Shown here: positions 43,288 through 56,310 of the stretch, piece by piece
Position numbering within the stretch: position 1 is the stretch's first letter
Layout: each line of letters begins with the position of its first letter
Source of the DNA: Schistocerca nitens
Taxonomy: Eukaryota > Arthropoda > Insecta > Orthoptera > Acrididae
Direction: 5' to 3'
Assembly: GCF_023898315.1 (NCBI RefSeq)
Contig: NC_064617.1
Span: forward strand, 616,829,000 to 616,892,999
Length of the DNA: 64,000 nt
Position numbers and translations under genes: made by a program
Notes under the pieces: generated by a model
What the model was told of the DNA's origin: nothing
What the model saw: the letters and a program-made list of their open reading frames with translations, nothing else
The model's database searches: none

Positions 43288-43470
43288 CACATCGCGTAAC
43301 AAAAAGAAACATGCGAATCACAACCGTGATCAAACGAAGAAAATATATAATAACATAAATGTTCTTCGCTGTTATTCAGGAGAGGCTCAGATTAGACCTT
43401 GTAATTTTTAGTTACAGGAAATCACAAGACGTTACACTTTAGAGATATTTGTTTTGAATAACTTATATTT

Positions 43471-43474
<4 letters not shown>

Positions 43475-43522
<48 letters not shown>
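43475..43522. repeat. (CT)n microsatellite in the 3' LTR
   Basis: About 48 bases of CT dinucleotide. The matching run in the 5' LTR at 50951-50990 is slightly shorter, so the microsatellite came with the element. Confidence 0.95.
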
Positions 43523-43524
<2 letters not shown>

Positions 43525-46500
43525 TTTTACAGCCTTTATACCTTCACATCGATTAAGTAACTTTTCCTTCTCTACCGACCAGTACGAGAACAAAATTCAG
43601 ACGCAACAAAATGTCTTACATCGAATTATTACATGCTTAACCCTTAACAAACATATATAGTTTCGTAGTACAAACAATGCTAATTTATTCCGTGCACTAG
43701 AAAGTCTGATACACTGAGCACAAAAATGAAAATAATAAAATTATAATTACATTTTTAATATCATGAATACTTCTTTAAATCATGAAAATAAGGTTTGACA
43801 TCGTCGTAATATTAATTTTCATCATTGTAGCACTACGTTGCCCCCTTTGGTTGTACAGTCACACTTGTTTGACTGGACATCCAAGCAGGCTTATTTTCCT
43901 TGTCTGTTCTGTTTAAAGTTCACTGTGTTCTTTCACTCGGAAGCATGTGCTTTGTTTACTTTTAAGTCTCAGGGATTTTTAGTTACGCTCCCCCATTCGG
44001 GCAAAGGCCAATGGGAAAAACCCCGGAAAAAAACCACAGCGGAGCGAGCACATCTTCCATACCCTCTTTTTTAATTTTCAACATTTAAATATTCACTTCG
44101 TATGACATTTAATAATGGTACAATTTCGTGTTAGTGCCGCTGGTGACGACGGCTGGCGACTTGGTTTACTGCACCACCGATGTCTCGCCCCATCAGGTAA
44201 GTCTGCGATGGACTGCGATGACGTGGCAGGGTGCGGCAAGGGATGACGGATGATGTTGCTGCAGTATGCTGCCCTCACTGACACGTGTGCTCAGCATCCC
44301 AGCATACAGTCACATGAAATTCAAACAGCAGTATCAGTTCCTTAAATTAACATCTAAATTACATCATATTTCAGGCACTCTTTCACTCAACAAGAAGAAT
44401 GTGTTTTTATTTTTTTTGTTGAGGTGTTCGACTGTTTGTGAGTTTCTTTATCATGATGCAAGTCCATTCGTCCTTCCGACGTAACTGACTATCTGCAATT
44501 AAAGGTTCATGTAATTACGTTACAACATTGATACAATTCTGCAACGGGTTTAATGATATAGTCAGTAGCAGTTCCCAACACTATTACGACTCACCACTGT
44601 TGCTGACTGATCGATAAAAACACTTGCTCTTGAGTTTTAGTTTGCCTGGAATGTTATGTCCATGCATGTGGTCCCAATAACATTCTGAATACTTGGCATT
44701 ACTAAACACTCGTAGCACAAAATTTGAAAACGAAATTATGGTAACACAACCCACTCATTGAGCGTCCACTTTTGTGTTAAATTCCACTCTTTCGCCAGTG
44801 AAATAAAGTTCGTACGCGCAGAGGATAATGTTCACAGGAAGTCTTTGTTCATAGGTCATCTGTGACATGTTCACTCCACCACGTAGTCACTTGATCACAG
44901 TTATCAAGTCTGACAAGGTAAAGTCCTTGTGCTACCCGTAAGAATGTCTTTACACAGTCTAGTTCCATAATGATAAATAACTGAATGATTGTACATATCA
45001 AATGCAGTACATAATTGTAGTCATTTACAATATAAAAGCAAATCCTAAGTCATATATTTTCTCGAAAAGGTGCTCCTGGACTTACAAAGAATTGTGCAGT
45101 GATAAACACAATTCTGTATATGTTTGTCTGTGTAATGATCTGTTCAGACATGGACAACATCTTGTTCGACCTAGTTTATAGCTCATGCAAGTCCGAGCAC
45201 TAACTTACGGTGGAAAATTTGTTAAACCCATACGTAACTCGCGTAAACTTTACATGCTGTAAGTGTATCCTGTACACAGTCTGAAAGAAAAAAAGAACAT
45301 AACTTGCTCACCCTAGTGAGTTCAAAATAGTTAACAATCAACAAAATGAAACGTTTATTTTCTAAAGTCACTATATCCTACTGTTGTGTGAAATATGCAG
45401 TTCTGTTCACTGTTCATAGTTTCACACGCATAAGTTCCTGAAAGTGTACTGAATCTCAACAAGTTTGTATTATGTTTGATTAAGTGTCTTAGAGTGGAAT
45501 CATCTTGAAGCAATTCTTCTTCTCCTTGCTGCAGCTCGGCGTCCTCTTCTCCGTCGAACTGGAGTTGAAATTTTCTTACAACTAATTGGTGTTCTGAGAG
45601 TCTCTTCCTCCAAGCAGTACTGATGCTTCCAATGTTGTATGTTCCTATTCTCCTACACGCCACATCGCAGTGTGTCCATGAAATACTTATACACTAGTCC
45701 ATTAATTAATAATTGTCACAGCCTACTCGCACAGTACTTGAGTATTTGATGTTTGACTTCACCTCATTACGGCACACGTAAAAGGTCATCTACTGTACTT
45801 AAGATACATATCTTTTCAAGTCTTTGTGATTGTATAGTCCTTTCTGTCTATTTGAGTTGGGATAGACCAAGAAATAATGAAATTTGCGAAACGCCCATAC
45901 CACTGCCAATGCTTCAAGCTCTGTAGTGGAATATGCGCGTTCGCATTCCGATAATACACGACTTGCGAAAGATATTATTTTTAATTGCTCGTGTCCATCT
46001 ACGGTTTCTGTTGGAAATAAACACGCACCTAACCCAGTACATGAAGCATCTGAGGTTATGCAAAAATCCTTACTGAGATGTGGATGGTGCAAGATTTCAG
46101 CATTTAACAAGCAATGCTTGATCGTGTCGAAATTATGTGCACACTGGTCAGTCCACACCCACGGCGCATTCTTTTTCAGAAGCCCCAATAGATGTTCGCT
46201 GTTAAACCATTGATTAGGCACGAACTTTCGGAAAAAGGATACAAGACCCATATATGTCTTTAATTGTCTTTTGTTGGCCGGATATGGACAATTTCTGATA
46301 GCCTCGAGTTTCGTACTATCCGGGAAGATTCCTTCTGATGATACTATATGTCCTAGAAACTTTATCTCCGTCTTTCCAAACTTGGACTTCTTAAGGTTAA
46401 CCGTAACACCGGCAAGTTCAAATTTGTGTAACACCAAGTTAATTAGTTTGATATGCTCGTCCCACGTTGGTGAAGCAATCAATAAATCATCCACATAGAC

Positions 46501-49500
46501 AGTAACTTGCTCTAACAAATCCGGGCCTAGGACAGTGTCAGGCGCATTAATAAAGACTCCGGCACTGACATTCAATCTGAATGGCAATACTCTGAATTGA
46601 TAGCTTCTTCCTCTATAAATAAATGCTGTATATTTCCTAGATCTTGGCGTTGAGACCACCTGCCATGCCAGTATGACGCGCGGAGGTCGAGGCTTGATAG
46701 AAGCTTCATCCCATGGAGCTTCTGTAATAGTTCTTCTAGATTCTCAGGCCGCGTCCTGACAGGCATAATAATTTGATTAATCCGGCGAGCGTCGAGAACC
46801 AACCTTACGCTTCCATCGGATTTCATTACTGGTAAAAGTGGGTTACTATATGGTGATAACAAGGTGTCAATAATTCCCCATTCCAGGATTCGTCGAATTT
46901 CTTTTGTTACTGCTTCCCCTTTCGCGCTGGGTATTGAGTACGTTTGATGACAGTAAATTTCACGGGGAAACACTTGCATGTCGTACACGTAATCTTTAAT
47001 TAGTCCAGGTTTGTTTCAAAAATACTTTACGATAATTAGTAAGTGTGTCTAATAATTGCTTTTGTTGCAGTCTGTCAAGACCAGAGGATTGTTGTACTTT
47101 TTCTACTATTTCAGAGAGGTGGATATTCTCCTCGTCCTTCACATCTTCCATGACCGGGAATGTACTGCAATTGAAACTATCTTGAAGCCGCCATAAATGT
47201 GCGCGAATCGGTTCTATCTTTAAAATTTGACAATATTTGCCATGCAATTCTTTGGTCTTTACCAAGTCTAACCTGACTCTCGTGTCACCGAAACACATGC
47301 TGCATTCACCCTTTGCGAGATCGATTATAGTTTCCGTCTCTCGCAAAATATCTAATCCGAGGAGACAGTTCACGGCTAAATTCTTTACAATAAGGAAGGT
47401 GCACTCTTTGGCTCCCATTCCAAAATTAATACAAATCCGTGTCTGTTCCCGAACTAGTTGGGCTTTCTGACTAATGGCTCCTGTAACTCGACAATTAGTG
47501 ACTGGAAAAACCGGGATCTTTCTAATCTTCTTTAAGTGAAGAAAGAACGATTCATTCAGCACAGAAACATATGCTCCAGTATCTAAAATCACCGTAGTTT
47601 GAATACGATAAATATCACAAAGTATAGCTGCTTGTACAACTTCCCGTTCAAACAAATTACACTTCTTCCGAAAATCTTGACATAATTCCTCTCGTATATC
47701 GACTCCGTCATTATATCTTAACATCTGCATAGTTGAACTACGTTGCTGAGCAACATCAACAGAATTACTCCTACACACTGCATCTTTTGCATCGTTCGAA
47801 CCGATCGCTGCTGATTGATTCTATGCGACACACATTCTCATTGTTTCTACAGCTGGTTGTCTGCACGCTTGGTTGACCGTTATTACTAACATCATTCATG
47901 CAAGTGCCCCCTAGACACCCTGCGACTGACACACGGGAGCAGAATGTCGTCGCATCTAGTTTGACTGACTGGTACTGGTTGATGGTTGCGGTTCACTTAC
48001 ATCAATGATCTTGATATTTTGATTCGGTGGTTGCCATGACTGCGCATTCACATGCTGCTGCATGTTGCTTGACATATTTGTATTGTACGGGGGTTGTACA
48101 TGATTGTTGTTGTGATATTGCGGTGGCCTAGCCTGCTGCCATTGCTGTTGTGCATAATTCTGTGTTGACCAGTTATGTGGTGGTTGCATGTTTTGCTGAT
48201 TATTTGAAAAATTACCGTTATTGTAATTGGCGTTAGCTCTAAAATCTCGTTTCCGTTTCTTTGAAAAGTTTCCGTTATTGTTTTGTCCACTATTGTTCTG
48301 TGGATGATAATTGTGATTCGCAGCATTACCGTACTGTCCATTTGTGTTCATATTGTGGTTCTGCCATCCTGAATAATTCGGACTATTCCAATGATTTTGA
48401 TTCCCATAGTAGGTGTTTCTATTACTATTGTTCTTGTGGTTTCGCTCGTTGCCATTACCATTACCATTATTCGACGAATTATACCCATAATGGTGTCTGT
48501 CCTCTTCGATAACCAAATCTAGAGTCCAGTACAGATAGAAAATGTTCCACGTTGTCTTCAGGAATGTGAAACAATTTCTCCTTTAGATCACGCGGTAACT
48601 TCTCCTTTAATATCTTTAAAACATCACACTCAGGAATTGGTGTGGATAAATATTTCACTTTGTCCAGATACTTTTCGAAATATTTCCGCAAAGTACCACC
48701 TTTTCTATTAAATGGCTCAGGACTATAAACTTCTTTTCTTAATCGGCCTTGTACCCCACGCGACCAATACTTGTTTAAAAAAGCTTGTTCAAATTAATCG
48801 AAGCTGCATTGTTCAGCTTTCTGTGTCGCGAACAATATGGGTAATGGTAAAGACAATTTTCTCCCTTTCGTTCCAAGTTTTTGGCATTATTCCGCGTATC
48901 CCTTTGATAAACACAATTGGATGGGGTCCGTTCTTATCATCGGTAAACTTCTGAAACTGTGAATGCTTCACTAAAGCATCCTGCGTCACCAATGCTTGTG
49001 TATGGTCTTGATAAACGGATGTTACTCCACGTGTTGAGTGAAATTATTGCCCGTCTGCCCCCTACTTTCAGTTAAAGGCGTTTCATAATGATCAGGGTGT
49101 GTTTCTGTGATACTAACACACTCCGGTGAACTGTTATGAGGTGTTTGCATACGTGTTTCATTAAGCACTTTCTGCACGTTTTGTAATTCATTCTGGAGTT
49201 CATGAATCTTTGTGTTGTTTTCATGTATCAGTTGCGATCCTGCTCGTTGTAACATCACAGGTAGTTCCTTCTGTATAACAGTACTAATTTGTTTGTCATT
49301 TAACCATGTGTTGAATGTGGTCACAACGCGTTCTTCTTGTTCTTTGCATTTTTGTTCTATTACGTTTTGTTTATCAACTGTAAGGTTTTCTATACGTGTA
49401 CTTATGTTGCGTATTTCTGCTTCCAAAGAAGTGTGTGTTTGTTGTAATTTGTCCACATCCTGGGTTACTTGCTTTACATTCTGTGGTAAGTCATGGTATG

Positions 49501-50515
49501 TTTGTTGCATACTTGAAATGTTGTTCTGTATAGCAGACAACTGGGCATCTATTTGCTGTCGCAGCTGGCGATCGTGTTCTTTTAACCGGTTTTCAAGCTT
49601 TTGATCCATCTCTTTTGAGAACTGTGAAAAGCTTAACTGCGTACGCTCGTCTAATTGACTGATGCGTTCATCCAAGGTCCTAATCCGTTCATCTACTCTG
49701 CTAATACGTTTATCTAAATTATTATTAATCCCAGTTGCAAGCTGTTTAGCAGTTTCTTGTTCACGCTGTATCTGTGATTGTTCCTGTATTTTATACATTT
49801 ATTCCATTTTCATCATTAAGAGAGAAAATGGATCCATTACTGTTTGTGTTGGCTCTACCGGTGGTAAATCGACTGTAACTGTTGTTTCTTGTGGTTCTGC
49901 TTCAGTATGCACTTGAACTACCGTCTGTATTCTGCCTGAGTGTTCTACAGCAGATGGATCACTGACTTTAATGTTAGTGTCCTGTTCTATATCCTCTGTC
50001 TGATCTGAAAAAATATTATCAATTTCTACATCACTAGTTATTCCTTCCTCCTCTGAATGTTCTACAGTGACTTCCTGCTGTGTAGATTTTCTTACACGTC
50101 GCACTGTTTTCACCATGTTTGCAAATGTTTGGGTGGAGGTCTAATCGGGAAAACGTCACACGCAACACATCAATTATTCCGTCACACAAAACATAAAATA
50201 ATTACTCACTGCACCAGATTGGAATCAGTACTATAAATGTTCTTTCGTTTGATTAAAATTCAGTTCCAATCTCGTTCAGTTAACCTCTACTGAAAACACT
50301 TGATGCTGAGTTTCACTGATCCTTCTCGCAGTTATTTAAATATAATTGACTCTTATAGCTTCCTAAGAGGACACACTCACAAAATGTAATCTTTTTTTTT
50401 TAGTAAGATGCAGCACCAGGTTGAAGAAGATGTCGTGCTTACCTTATGCAGTGCTTCGTTCTGCTCCCGCTGGTATGGAATGGTACAGCAAAAATATGGT
50501 GCTTCGGGGTTATTC

Positions 50516-50946
50516 ATTTAATGGGATAATAATAATTATTGAAAGGTGGCAATTTTATTTAAGCACCGTTTTTACTCTTTCGATTGTTGCGAGTCAGCGA
50601 TTGTGCAATGATGCTCGCTTTGGAGAATGATTTGGTCCAGGAAACACTTTTGCGATCACGGTATTTTCGCGTAATTGTACTGATTAAAAGTTAGCGTTTC
50701 CGAAAGAGGCAGGTTCGATTAAAGCTGTATGCACTTTTGCGCGTATAATGAAAATATTCATAACACGTCGCGTAACAAAAAGAAAAATGCGAATCAAAAC
50801 CGTGATCAAACGAAGAAAATGTATGATAACATAAATGTTCTTCGCTGTTATTCAGGACAGGCTCAGATTAGACCTTGCAATTTTTAGTTATAGGAAATCG
50901 CAAGACGGTACACTTTAGAGATATTTGCTTTGAATAACTTATATTT

Positions 50947-50992
<46 letters not shown>

Positions 50993-51304
50993 TTTTACAG
51001 CCTTTATACCTTCACATCGATTAAGTAACTTTTCCTTCTCTACCGACCAGTACGAGAACAAAATGACTCAACAAAATGTCTTACATCGAATTATTACATG
51101 CTTAACCCTTAACAAACGTATATAGTTTCGTAGTACAAACAATGCTAATTTATTCCGTGCACTAGAAAGTCTTCGATACACTGAGCACAAAAATGAAAAT
51201 CATAAAATTATAATTACATTTTTAATATCATGAATACTTCTTTAAATCATGAAAATAAGGTTTGACATCGTCGTAATAATAATTTTCATCGTTGTAGCAC
51301 TACA
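50516..51304 (-). repeat. 5' LTR of the Gypsy-type element
   Basis: Counterpart of 42786-43837 without the SINE. It contains the (CT)n run at 50951-50990 and ends in GTAGCACTAC. It lies upstream of the Gag-like region in the element's direction. Confidence 0.85.
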
Positions 51305-51857
51305 GTACGTACTATGTTGACTGACTCCTGTTCATGTGCTACATCAACTGTTAGTATGTATGTCTCTCTGTCTGTTGTACATAACGGAATATAGTGTGTT
51401 TTCCCCAAAATTCAGGGAGACCTCGTTTTCAGAGCATCACTTAATAATTCTTTAGAACACATCATTAACAACCTCTCTGATGGGTTTTATTATAACACTA
51501 CCATCGTCTGCAAAAAGTACAAATTCTGCTTTATGAATGTTAAGTGGGACGTCATTTACATATGTAAGGAATAAAAGTGGACCTGAAATTGAATGCTGTG
51601 GGACTCTCTTTGAAATTTCTCGGCAGTCAGTAAAATTTTCTCTCCTTCCAACATTGCTAGAATTATTCAGCACAACGTTTTGCATTCAGTTTGTTAAGTA
51701 TAATTCGAACCATTTGTTTGTAAAACTAGCGATTGCACGAAACATAAAAGTTTTTCTAAGATGGTCTATGTAGTGAAACGCCTTAGAAAGATCGCAAAAA
51801 ATACCAGCTAGCGATATTTTATTATTAAAGGCTTGTAATATTTGGTGAGTGAATGTA

Positions 51858-53196
51858 CGAGGGCAGTTCAATAAGTAATGCAGCACATTTTTTTTCTCGG
51901 CCAATTTTGGTTGAAAAAACCGGAAATTTCTTATGGAATATTTTCAAACATTCCCGCTTCGTCTCGTATAGTTTCATTGACTTCCGACAGGTGGCAGCGC
52001 TATACGGAGCTATTAAAATGGCGTCTGTAACGGATGTGCGTTGCAAACAACGGGCAGTGATCGAGTTTCTTTTGGCGGAAAACCAGGGCATCTCAGATAT
52101 TCATAGGCGCTTGCAGAATGTCTACGGTGATCTGGCAGTGGACAAAAGCACGGTGAGTCGTTGGGCAAAGCGTGTGTCATCATCGCCGCAAGGTCAAGCA
52201 AGACTGTCTGATCTCCCGCGTGTGGGCCGGCCGTGCACAGCTGTGACTCCTGCAATGGCGGAGCGTGCGAACACACTCGTTCGAGATGATCGACGGATCA
52301 CCATCAAACAACTCAGTGCTCAACTTGACATCTCTGTTGGTAGTGCTGTCACAATTGTTCACCAGTTGGGATATTCAAAGGTTTGTTCCCGCTGGGTCCC
52401 TCGTTGTCTAACCGAACACCATAAAGAGCAAAGGAGAACCATCTGTGCGGAATTGCTTGCTCGTCATATGGCTGAGGGTGACAATTTCTTGTCAAAGATT
52501 GTTACAGGCGGTGAAACATGGGTTCATCACTTCGAACCTGAAACAAAACGGCAATCAATGGAGTGGCGCCACGCCCACTTCCCTACCAAGAAAAAGTTTA
52601 AAGCCATACCCTCAGCCAGTAAAGTCATGGTTGCAGTCTTCTGGGACGCTGAAGGGGTTATTCTGTTCGATGTCCTTCCCCATGGTCAAACGATCAACTC
52701 TGAAGTGTATTGTGCTACTCTTCAGGAATTGAAGAAACTACTTCAGCGTGTTCGTAGGCACAAAAATCAGAACGAACTTCTCCTTCTTCATGACAACGCA
52801 AGACCTCACACAAGTCTTCGCACCCGAGAGGAGCTCACAAAACTTCAGTGGACTGTTCTTCCTCATGCAACCTACAGCCCCGATCTCGCACCGTCGGATT
52901 TCCATATGTTTGGCCGAATGAAGGACGCAATCCGTGGGACGCACTACGCGGATGATGAAGAAGTTATTGATGCAGTACGACGTTGGCTCCGACATCGACC
53001 AGTGGAATGGTACCGTGCAGGCATACAGGCCCTCATTTCAAGGTGGCGTAAGGCCGTAGCATTGAATGGAGATTACGTTGAAAAATAGTGTTGTGTAGCT
53101 AAAAGATTGGGGAATAACCTGGTGTATTTCAATGCTGAATAAAACAACCCCTGTTTCAGAAAAAAATGTGTTGCATTACTTATTGAACTGCCCTCG
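51858..53196 (+). mobile_element. mariner DNA transposon with TA duplication
   Basis: A 1,339-base element. The left end is CGAGGGCAGTTCAATAAGTA; the right end read inward gives the same 20 bases, and the repeats run on to about 30 bases. TA flanks lie at 51856-51857 and 53197-53198. One gene, on the plus strand, has about 160 bases before it and 108 after. It is inserted in a LINE RT remnant. Confidence 0.97.
52018..53088 (+). CDS. mariner transposase, full frame but first catalytic Asp replaced
   Basis: A 356-residue transposase of typical mariner length, starting MASVTDVRCKQRAVIEFLLA and ending ALNGDYVEK. The N-terminal helix-turn-helix domains cover about residues 10-110 (KSTVSRWAKRV, RRITIKQLSAQLDISVGSAV). 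The catalytic domain has LLLHDNARPHTS (Asp 2) and YSPDLAPSDFHMFG (Asp 3), with 34 residues between, so DD34D. The first catalytic block, usually VTGDETWVHHF, reads VTGGETWVHHF here, with GGT in place of GAT. The frame has no stop or frameshift, but this Asp-to-Gly change should abolish strand cleavage, so the copy could be moved only by transposase from elsewhere. An earlier methionine at 51853 reads through the terminal repeat and is not a likely start. Confidence 0.93.
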   Translation: MASVTDVRCKQRAVIEFLLAENQGISDIHRRLQNVYGDLAVDKSTVSRWAKRVSSSPQGQARLSDLPRVGRPCTAVTPAMAERANTLVRDDRRITIKQLSAQLDISVGSAVTIVHQLGYSKVCSRWVPRCLTEHHKEQRRTICAELLARHMAEGDNFLSKIVTGGETWVHHFEPETKRQSMEWRHAHFPTKKKFKAIPSASKVMVAVFWDAEGVILFDVLPHGQTINSEVYCATLQELKKLLQRVRRHKNQNELLLLHDNARPHTSLRTREELTKLQWTVLPHATYSPDLAPSDFHMFGRMKDAIRGTHYADDEEVIDAVRRWLRHRPVEWYRAGIQALISRWRKAVALNGDYVEK

Positions 53197-53390
53197 TATA
53201 AATGGCATTGTTAGTTGAGCAACACTTCCGGATGCCAAAACTCTGATTCGCCAATTCTTTTTGCTTAAATGTGGGACTATCTTGAGTAAATTGCGATTTC
53301 GGAAAATGAAGTCAGTAAGAAATTAGACGATAGTTATTTAAGATTTTCTTGTCACCTTTTCTCTTAAAGAGATTTAACAACTGCATATTT

Positions 53391-54970
53391 TAATCTGTAT
53401 GGTCAAAGAAGTAATGTGGCTACGTCGTTTACTTCTGTAGGTGGCACTGTGTCATATTGCCGTGTGTAGCATGTGGTGGTATGGACTGTTAGAAATTGTG
53501 AGCGATCTCAACAACTGCAGCGACTTCAAAGTGGGTGTTACTGTAGAGTAAATTTGTTACATACGAGAGATAGGCACGATGTTTAATTATCAGCTCGAAA
53601 AATTAAGCTTATATGATTAACTGTTTGCAGGTGCATGTCTGCAGACCTGGTACACATTGAAATACCCGCGCCACAGAACTATAGTACGACAAAAGAGGGA
53701 CCATAATAAAATTTCGAAGCCCATTGATACAGTGGAGTACGTCCAGTAATTAGTTTCCTGCATGTGTAGGGGAATAAGGCTGAAAAATCCATGTTGGTTT
53801 TGTGGGAGTGTAGACAAGAATGCACCATCGTACGACATTGTAATTATGTGGCGCAGATGCTTTTAGTATTATGGTAAAACAATTCTGAATGACGAAGAGG
53901 AAAGTGGCAGATCATCTCCCTGTGAAGAACCGGGAATCGATTGAAGACCGTGAAAGTTTTATTGTCAAAAAAGATAATTATTACTATCCTGGTGAAATAC
54001 GTACGAAATCGTGTGAAGCTATATCTCTGATAACATTAACATTACCTATGCTTTCCTCTAACATTCCATGGCAATGTAGTGAAACTTTATTATCGTAATC
54101 AAAAATTTGATCTGTAACTGTACAACTTGCGTTATGAAAACCCTTAATCCAAAATGTCGATATTCTGACAGAGAAGAAACACGAAAATTAATTACTCTTC
54201 CTATAAATCATCAAAAATCAACTCTCTAGTACCGGTAGATTTTAAAAACATTCTCTAACCTCTCTGAACAATTATACTGCAATGTTCCTGCACGTAACAG
54301 ACAACTTACCTCGTCTTGCCACTGCAACTATACAAATACATTTTATCCAGGAATATGCTAAAACAATTCAAAAGAAATACTGGGATCCAGGCAGACTGCA
54401 ATGCACTGTCACAACTACTGATGCAACTGTTCTTTTGTTTTATTTTTACAGTTTTTATAGAAATTAAGTGATCAGGAGGGGTTTAGTCAACAAGTCTTAG
54501 GCAGTGTAAAAAATGAAAGGAATCAATATAAACTTCTAATTTATTACGTTCCGAAATTGGAAGATTCGTACGCTGACACACTTTACTCAGACCTATATTT
54601 TCCTTGAACAGTTTGGTTAGCAAAACTTTATTTAAACGGCAATGTCTATAACCGATAATCACGTATCTGGTCACAACAAGGATATGAATATTCCTTTCAA
54701 TTACTGAAAAAATCCCTCCAATGCGCAACCAAGCAACTACTACGTGGAGCAAAAAGGCAAATTACCAAAAATCCTCGATCAATACCAAAGTCTCCTACGG
54801 CGGGCTGTGTACGACCTCTTCTGATGCGATTTCTCTCGATGCCAGTCTGCGTCCGACCACTCTCAACGACTGTTTGCTCGCTGCCTATCGCAACAATAAT
54901 ATCTCAGACTCAGAGTTTGCGTGTGCACGCAACAGTAGAATCAGTAGACAACTTAAAAAAAAAAAAAAAA
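53391..54970. other. No recognisable feature
   Basis: AT-rich sequence with short frames only (longest about 100 codons, near 54721-55020, with no known domain). An A-run lies at 54954-54970. I see no gene, terminal repeat or tRNA. Confidence 0.5.
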
Positions 54971-54973
54971 ATG

Positions 54974-55067
54974 GATATCAGTTAAGGGGCGCGAAAGGGA
55001 AGCAGTGGTTGAGAAGGGAGTGAGACAAGGCTGTAGCCTATCTCTGATGATGTTATGCAGCCTTTAT
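54974..55067 (+). pseudogene. LINE RT scrap (motif B) truncated by the Merlin insertion
   Basis: The frame read from 54986 gives REREAVVEKGVRQGCSLS followed by LMMLCSLY, the RT motif B region of RTE/CR1-like LINEs. It stops where the Merlin end begins (55068). I could not find the continuation beyond 57603. Confidence 0.65.
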
Positions 55068-55399
55068 AGGGTCTTATGAAGCAGGGGATAATCCGTCGGC
55101 TTTGACCAATGACGTCATACATTTGTCATAGATAGTGATGTCTTCACTTCAAGGCATAGATAATAAAACAGTTCTGTGTTCCGGATAAGCGCTTTAATTG
55201 TATATTACAGTAATTGAATGTGAATCTAAAAGCGATCGCTTGGTATTCCTTAAATTATTCATCGTGTGATTTAATTAAATTAATTAGTTGTTTCTTATTC
55301 AAACGGTACTTAATTTTATTCGTAATGATATTGAGGTAATTTGGATTACTAGTTTGTTATTGTAGAACAATTTTTAGTGCCTTATTTTCGTTTATAGTA

Positions 55400-56204
55400 A
55401 TGGATTTGTCTGTTGCAATGAATCTTGACGGTTTAAGACAAGCTATGGGCGAAGACACGTTGACCACAATTTGTTTCTTGCAAATGTGTGGTCTTATTGC
55501 TGATTACGTGCGATGTCGTGAGTGTGGCGAACATATGCGCCTCACCAGTGTATCAAGTCCCCGTACTCACGACTTATTCGTATGGCGCTCCCTTCGAGAG
55601 GCATTATGAAAATCACGTACTGTTGGTGTTTGAGATATCCTGTGTGGCTCTGTGTGCATGAATGTCGTGTGAGTAAGCGTACAGTTGTGGATTGGTACTC
55701 GTTTTGTAGGGAAGTTTGTGGGGAATATATAAAATATAGGAGTCCGTTGGGGGGGGGGGGGGTGTTATGGTCGAAGTTGACGAGTCGCATTTTGGGAAAA
55801 GGAAGTACAACAGGGGGGAACCTCCGTTGGGATTATGGGTGTGGGGAGCAGTAGTTACAGGTCAGCATTGTGAAGATGTAGTGTTCAGAGTAGTACCAAA
55901 TAGAACTAAGGAGGTTTTGGTTAGGTTAATTGAAGATCAGGGTTCTATTGTTATCACAAATGGGTTTTCTTCATATTGGGATTTAGGGGATAGATCATTA
56001 TCCACAGGTGCCTGCACTAACAGTATGGAAGGGTACTGGTCAGCGGTCAGATCTCTTATAGGGAAAGGGAAACGTCAGATTTCGACACTTCAAAGCCACC
56101 TAGACGAGTATTCGTGGAGACAAACTATTCCGCGGACATATTCCCCGTTTAAATGTTTTATTAAACATGTTGACAAAATGTACCGTCCCAAATATCTCAG
56201 CTAA
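55400..56204 (+). pseudogene. Merlin/ISXO2-like transposase, broken
   Basis: It starts MDLSVAMNLDGLRQAMGEDT, then VRCRECGEHM (zinc-ribbon half). A neighbouring frame has VSKRTVVDWYSFCREVCGEY. After a 14-G run (55749-55762) the frame changes again to MVEVDESHFGKRKYNRGEPP, the hallmark block with the first catalytic Asp. The second catalytic block reads IVITNGFSSYWDLG, where relatives have Asp (SDG/TDG), so Asp is replaced by Asn. The piece that normally contains VNHS and DP is missing before TGACTNSMEGYWSAVRSLIG (catalytic Glu). The C-terminal end, QSHLDEYSWRQ, is intact. At least two frame changes, one internal loss and a catalytic change make it inactive. Confidence 0.85.
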
Positions 56205-56211
56205 TTTCACA

Positions 56212-56275
<64 letters not shown>

Positions 56276-56310
56276 GAGAGGGACAGAAAGAGAGAGAGAG
56301 AGAGGTTTCG
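56212..56310. repeat. (TG)n followed by (GA)n microsatellites
   Basis: About 60 bases of TG dinucleotide (56212-56272), then a short GA run (about 56290-56306), directly after the Merlin transposase stop. Confidence 0.95.

Larger units (their letters stand above)
42786..43837 (-). repeat. 3' LTR of the Gypsy-type element (contains a SINE)
   Basis: Matches 50516-51304 along its length apart from the SINE at 43079-43287 and small gaps. Both LTRs contain a (CT)n run. Ends are approximate, set by where similarity stops (ATTTAATGGG at the left, GTAGCACTAC at the right). Confidence 0.85.
42786..51304 (-). mobile_element. Ty3/Gypsy-type LTR element, broken fossil
   Basis: This is a minus-strand LTR retroelement of about 8.5 kb. 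LTRs lie at about 42786-43837 (3') and 50516-51304 (5'). Recognisable parts, in the element's direction: a Gag-like region at about 50.1-48.0 kb (acidic start, long Gln-rich coiled coil, then an Asn/Gly-rich basic tail), an aspartic protease (DTGAY box) at about 47.8-47.0 kb, and RT with a YVDD box plus RNase H start (TSDASCTGLG) at about 47.0-45.8 kb. The 43838-45790 interior has no domain I recognise. The coding part is broken, with several breaks. The LTRs differ by a few per cent by eye, so the insertion is of moderate age. A SINE has inserted into the 3' LTR. Confidence 0.88.
51440..53390 (-). pseudogene. LINE reverse transcriptase remnant, split by a mariner
   Basis: Read on the minus strand, RT blocks appear in order on both sides of the mariner. 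Right of it (53390-53199) are KKILNNYRLISLLTSFSE and QSFGIRKCCSTNNAIY. Left of it (51857-51440) are FTHQILQAFNNKISLAGIFC with DLSKAF (motif A), VPQHSISGPLLFLTYVNDVP (motif B) and VLFADDGSVII (motif C). Several stops and frame changes are present and no endonuclease or A-tail is visible. The style is that of common insect non-LTR elements, but I do not assign a clade. The mariner lies between the NNAIY and FTHQI blocks. Confidence 0.82.

Noticed and set aside
53889-54098. Small plus-strand frame starting MTKRKVADHL
   Set aside because: Short, no known domain, and no related sequence in the window.
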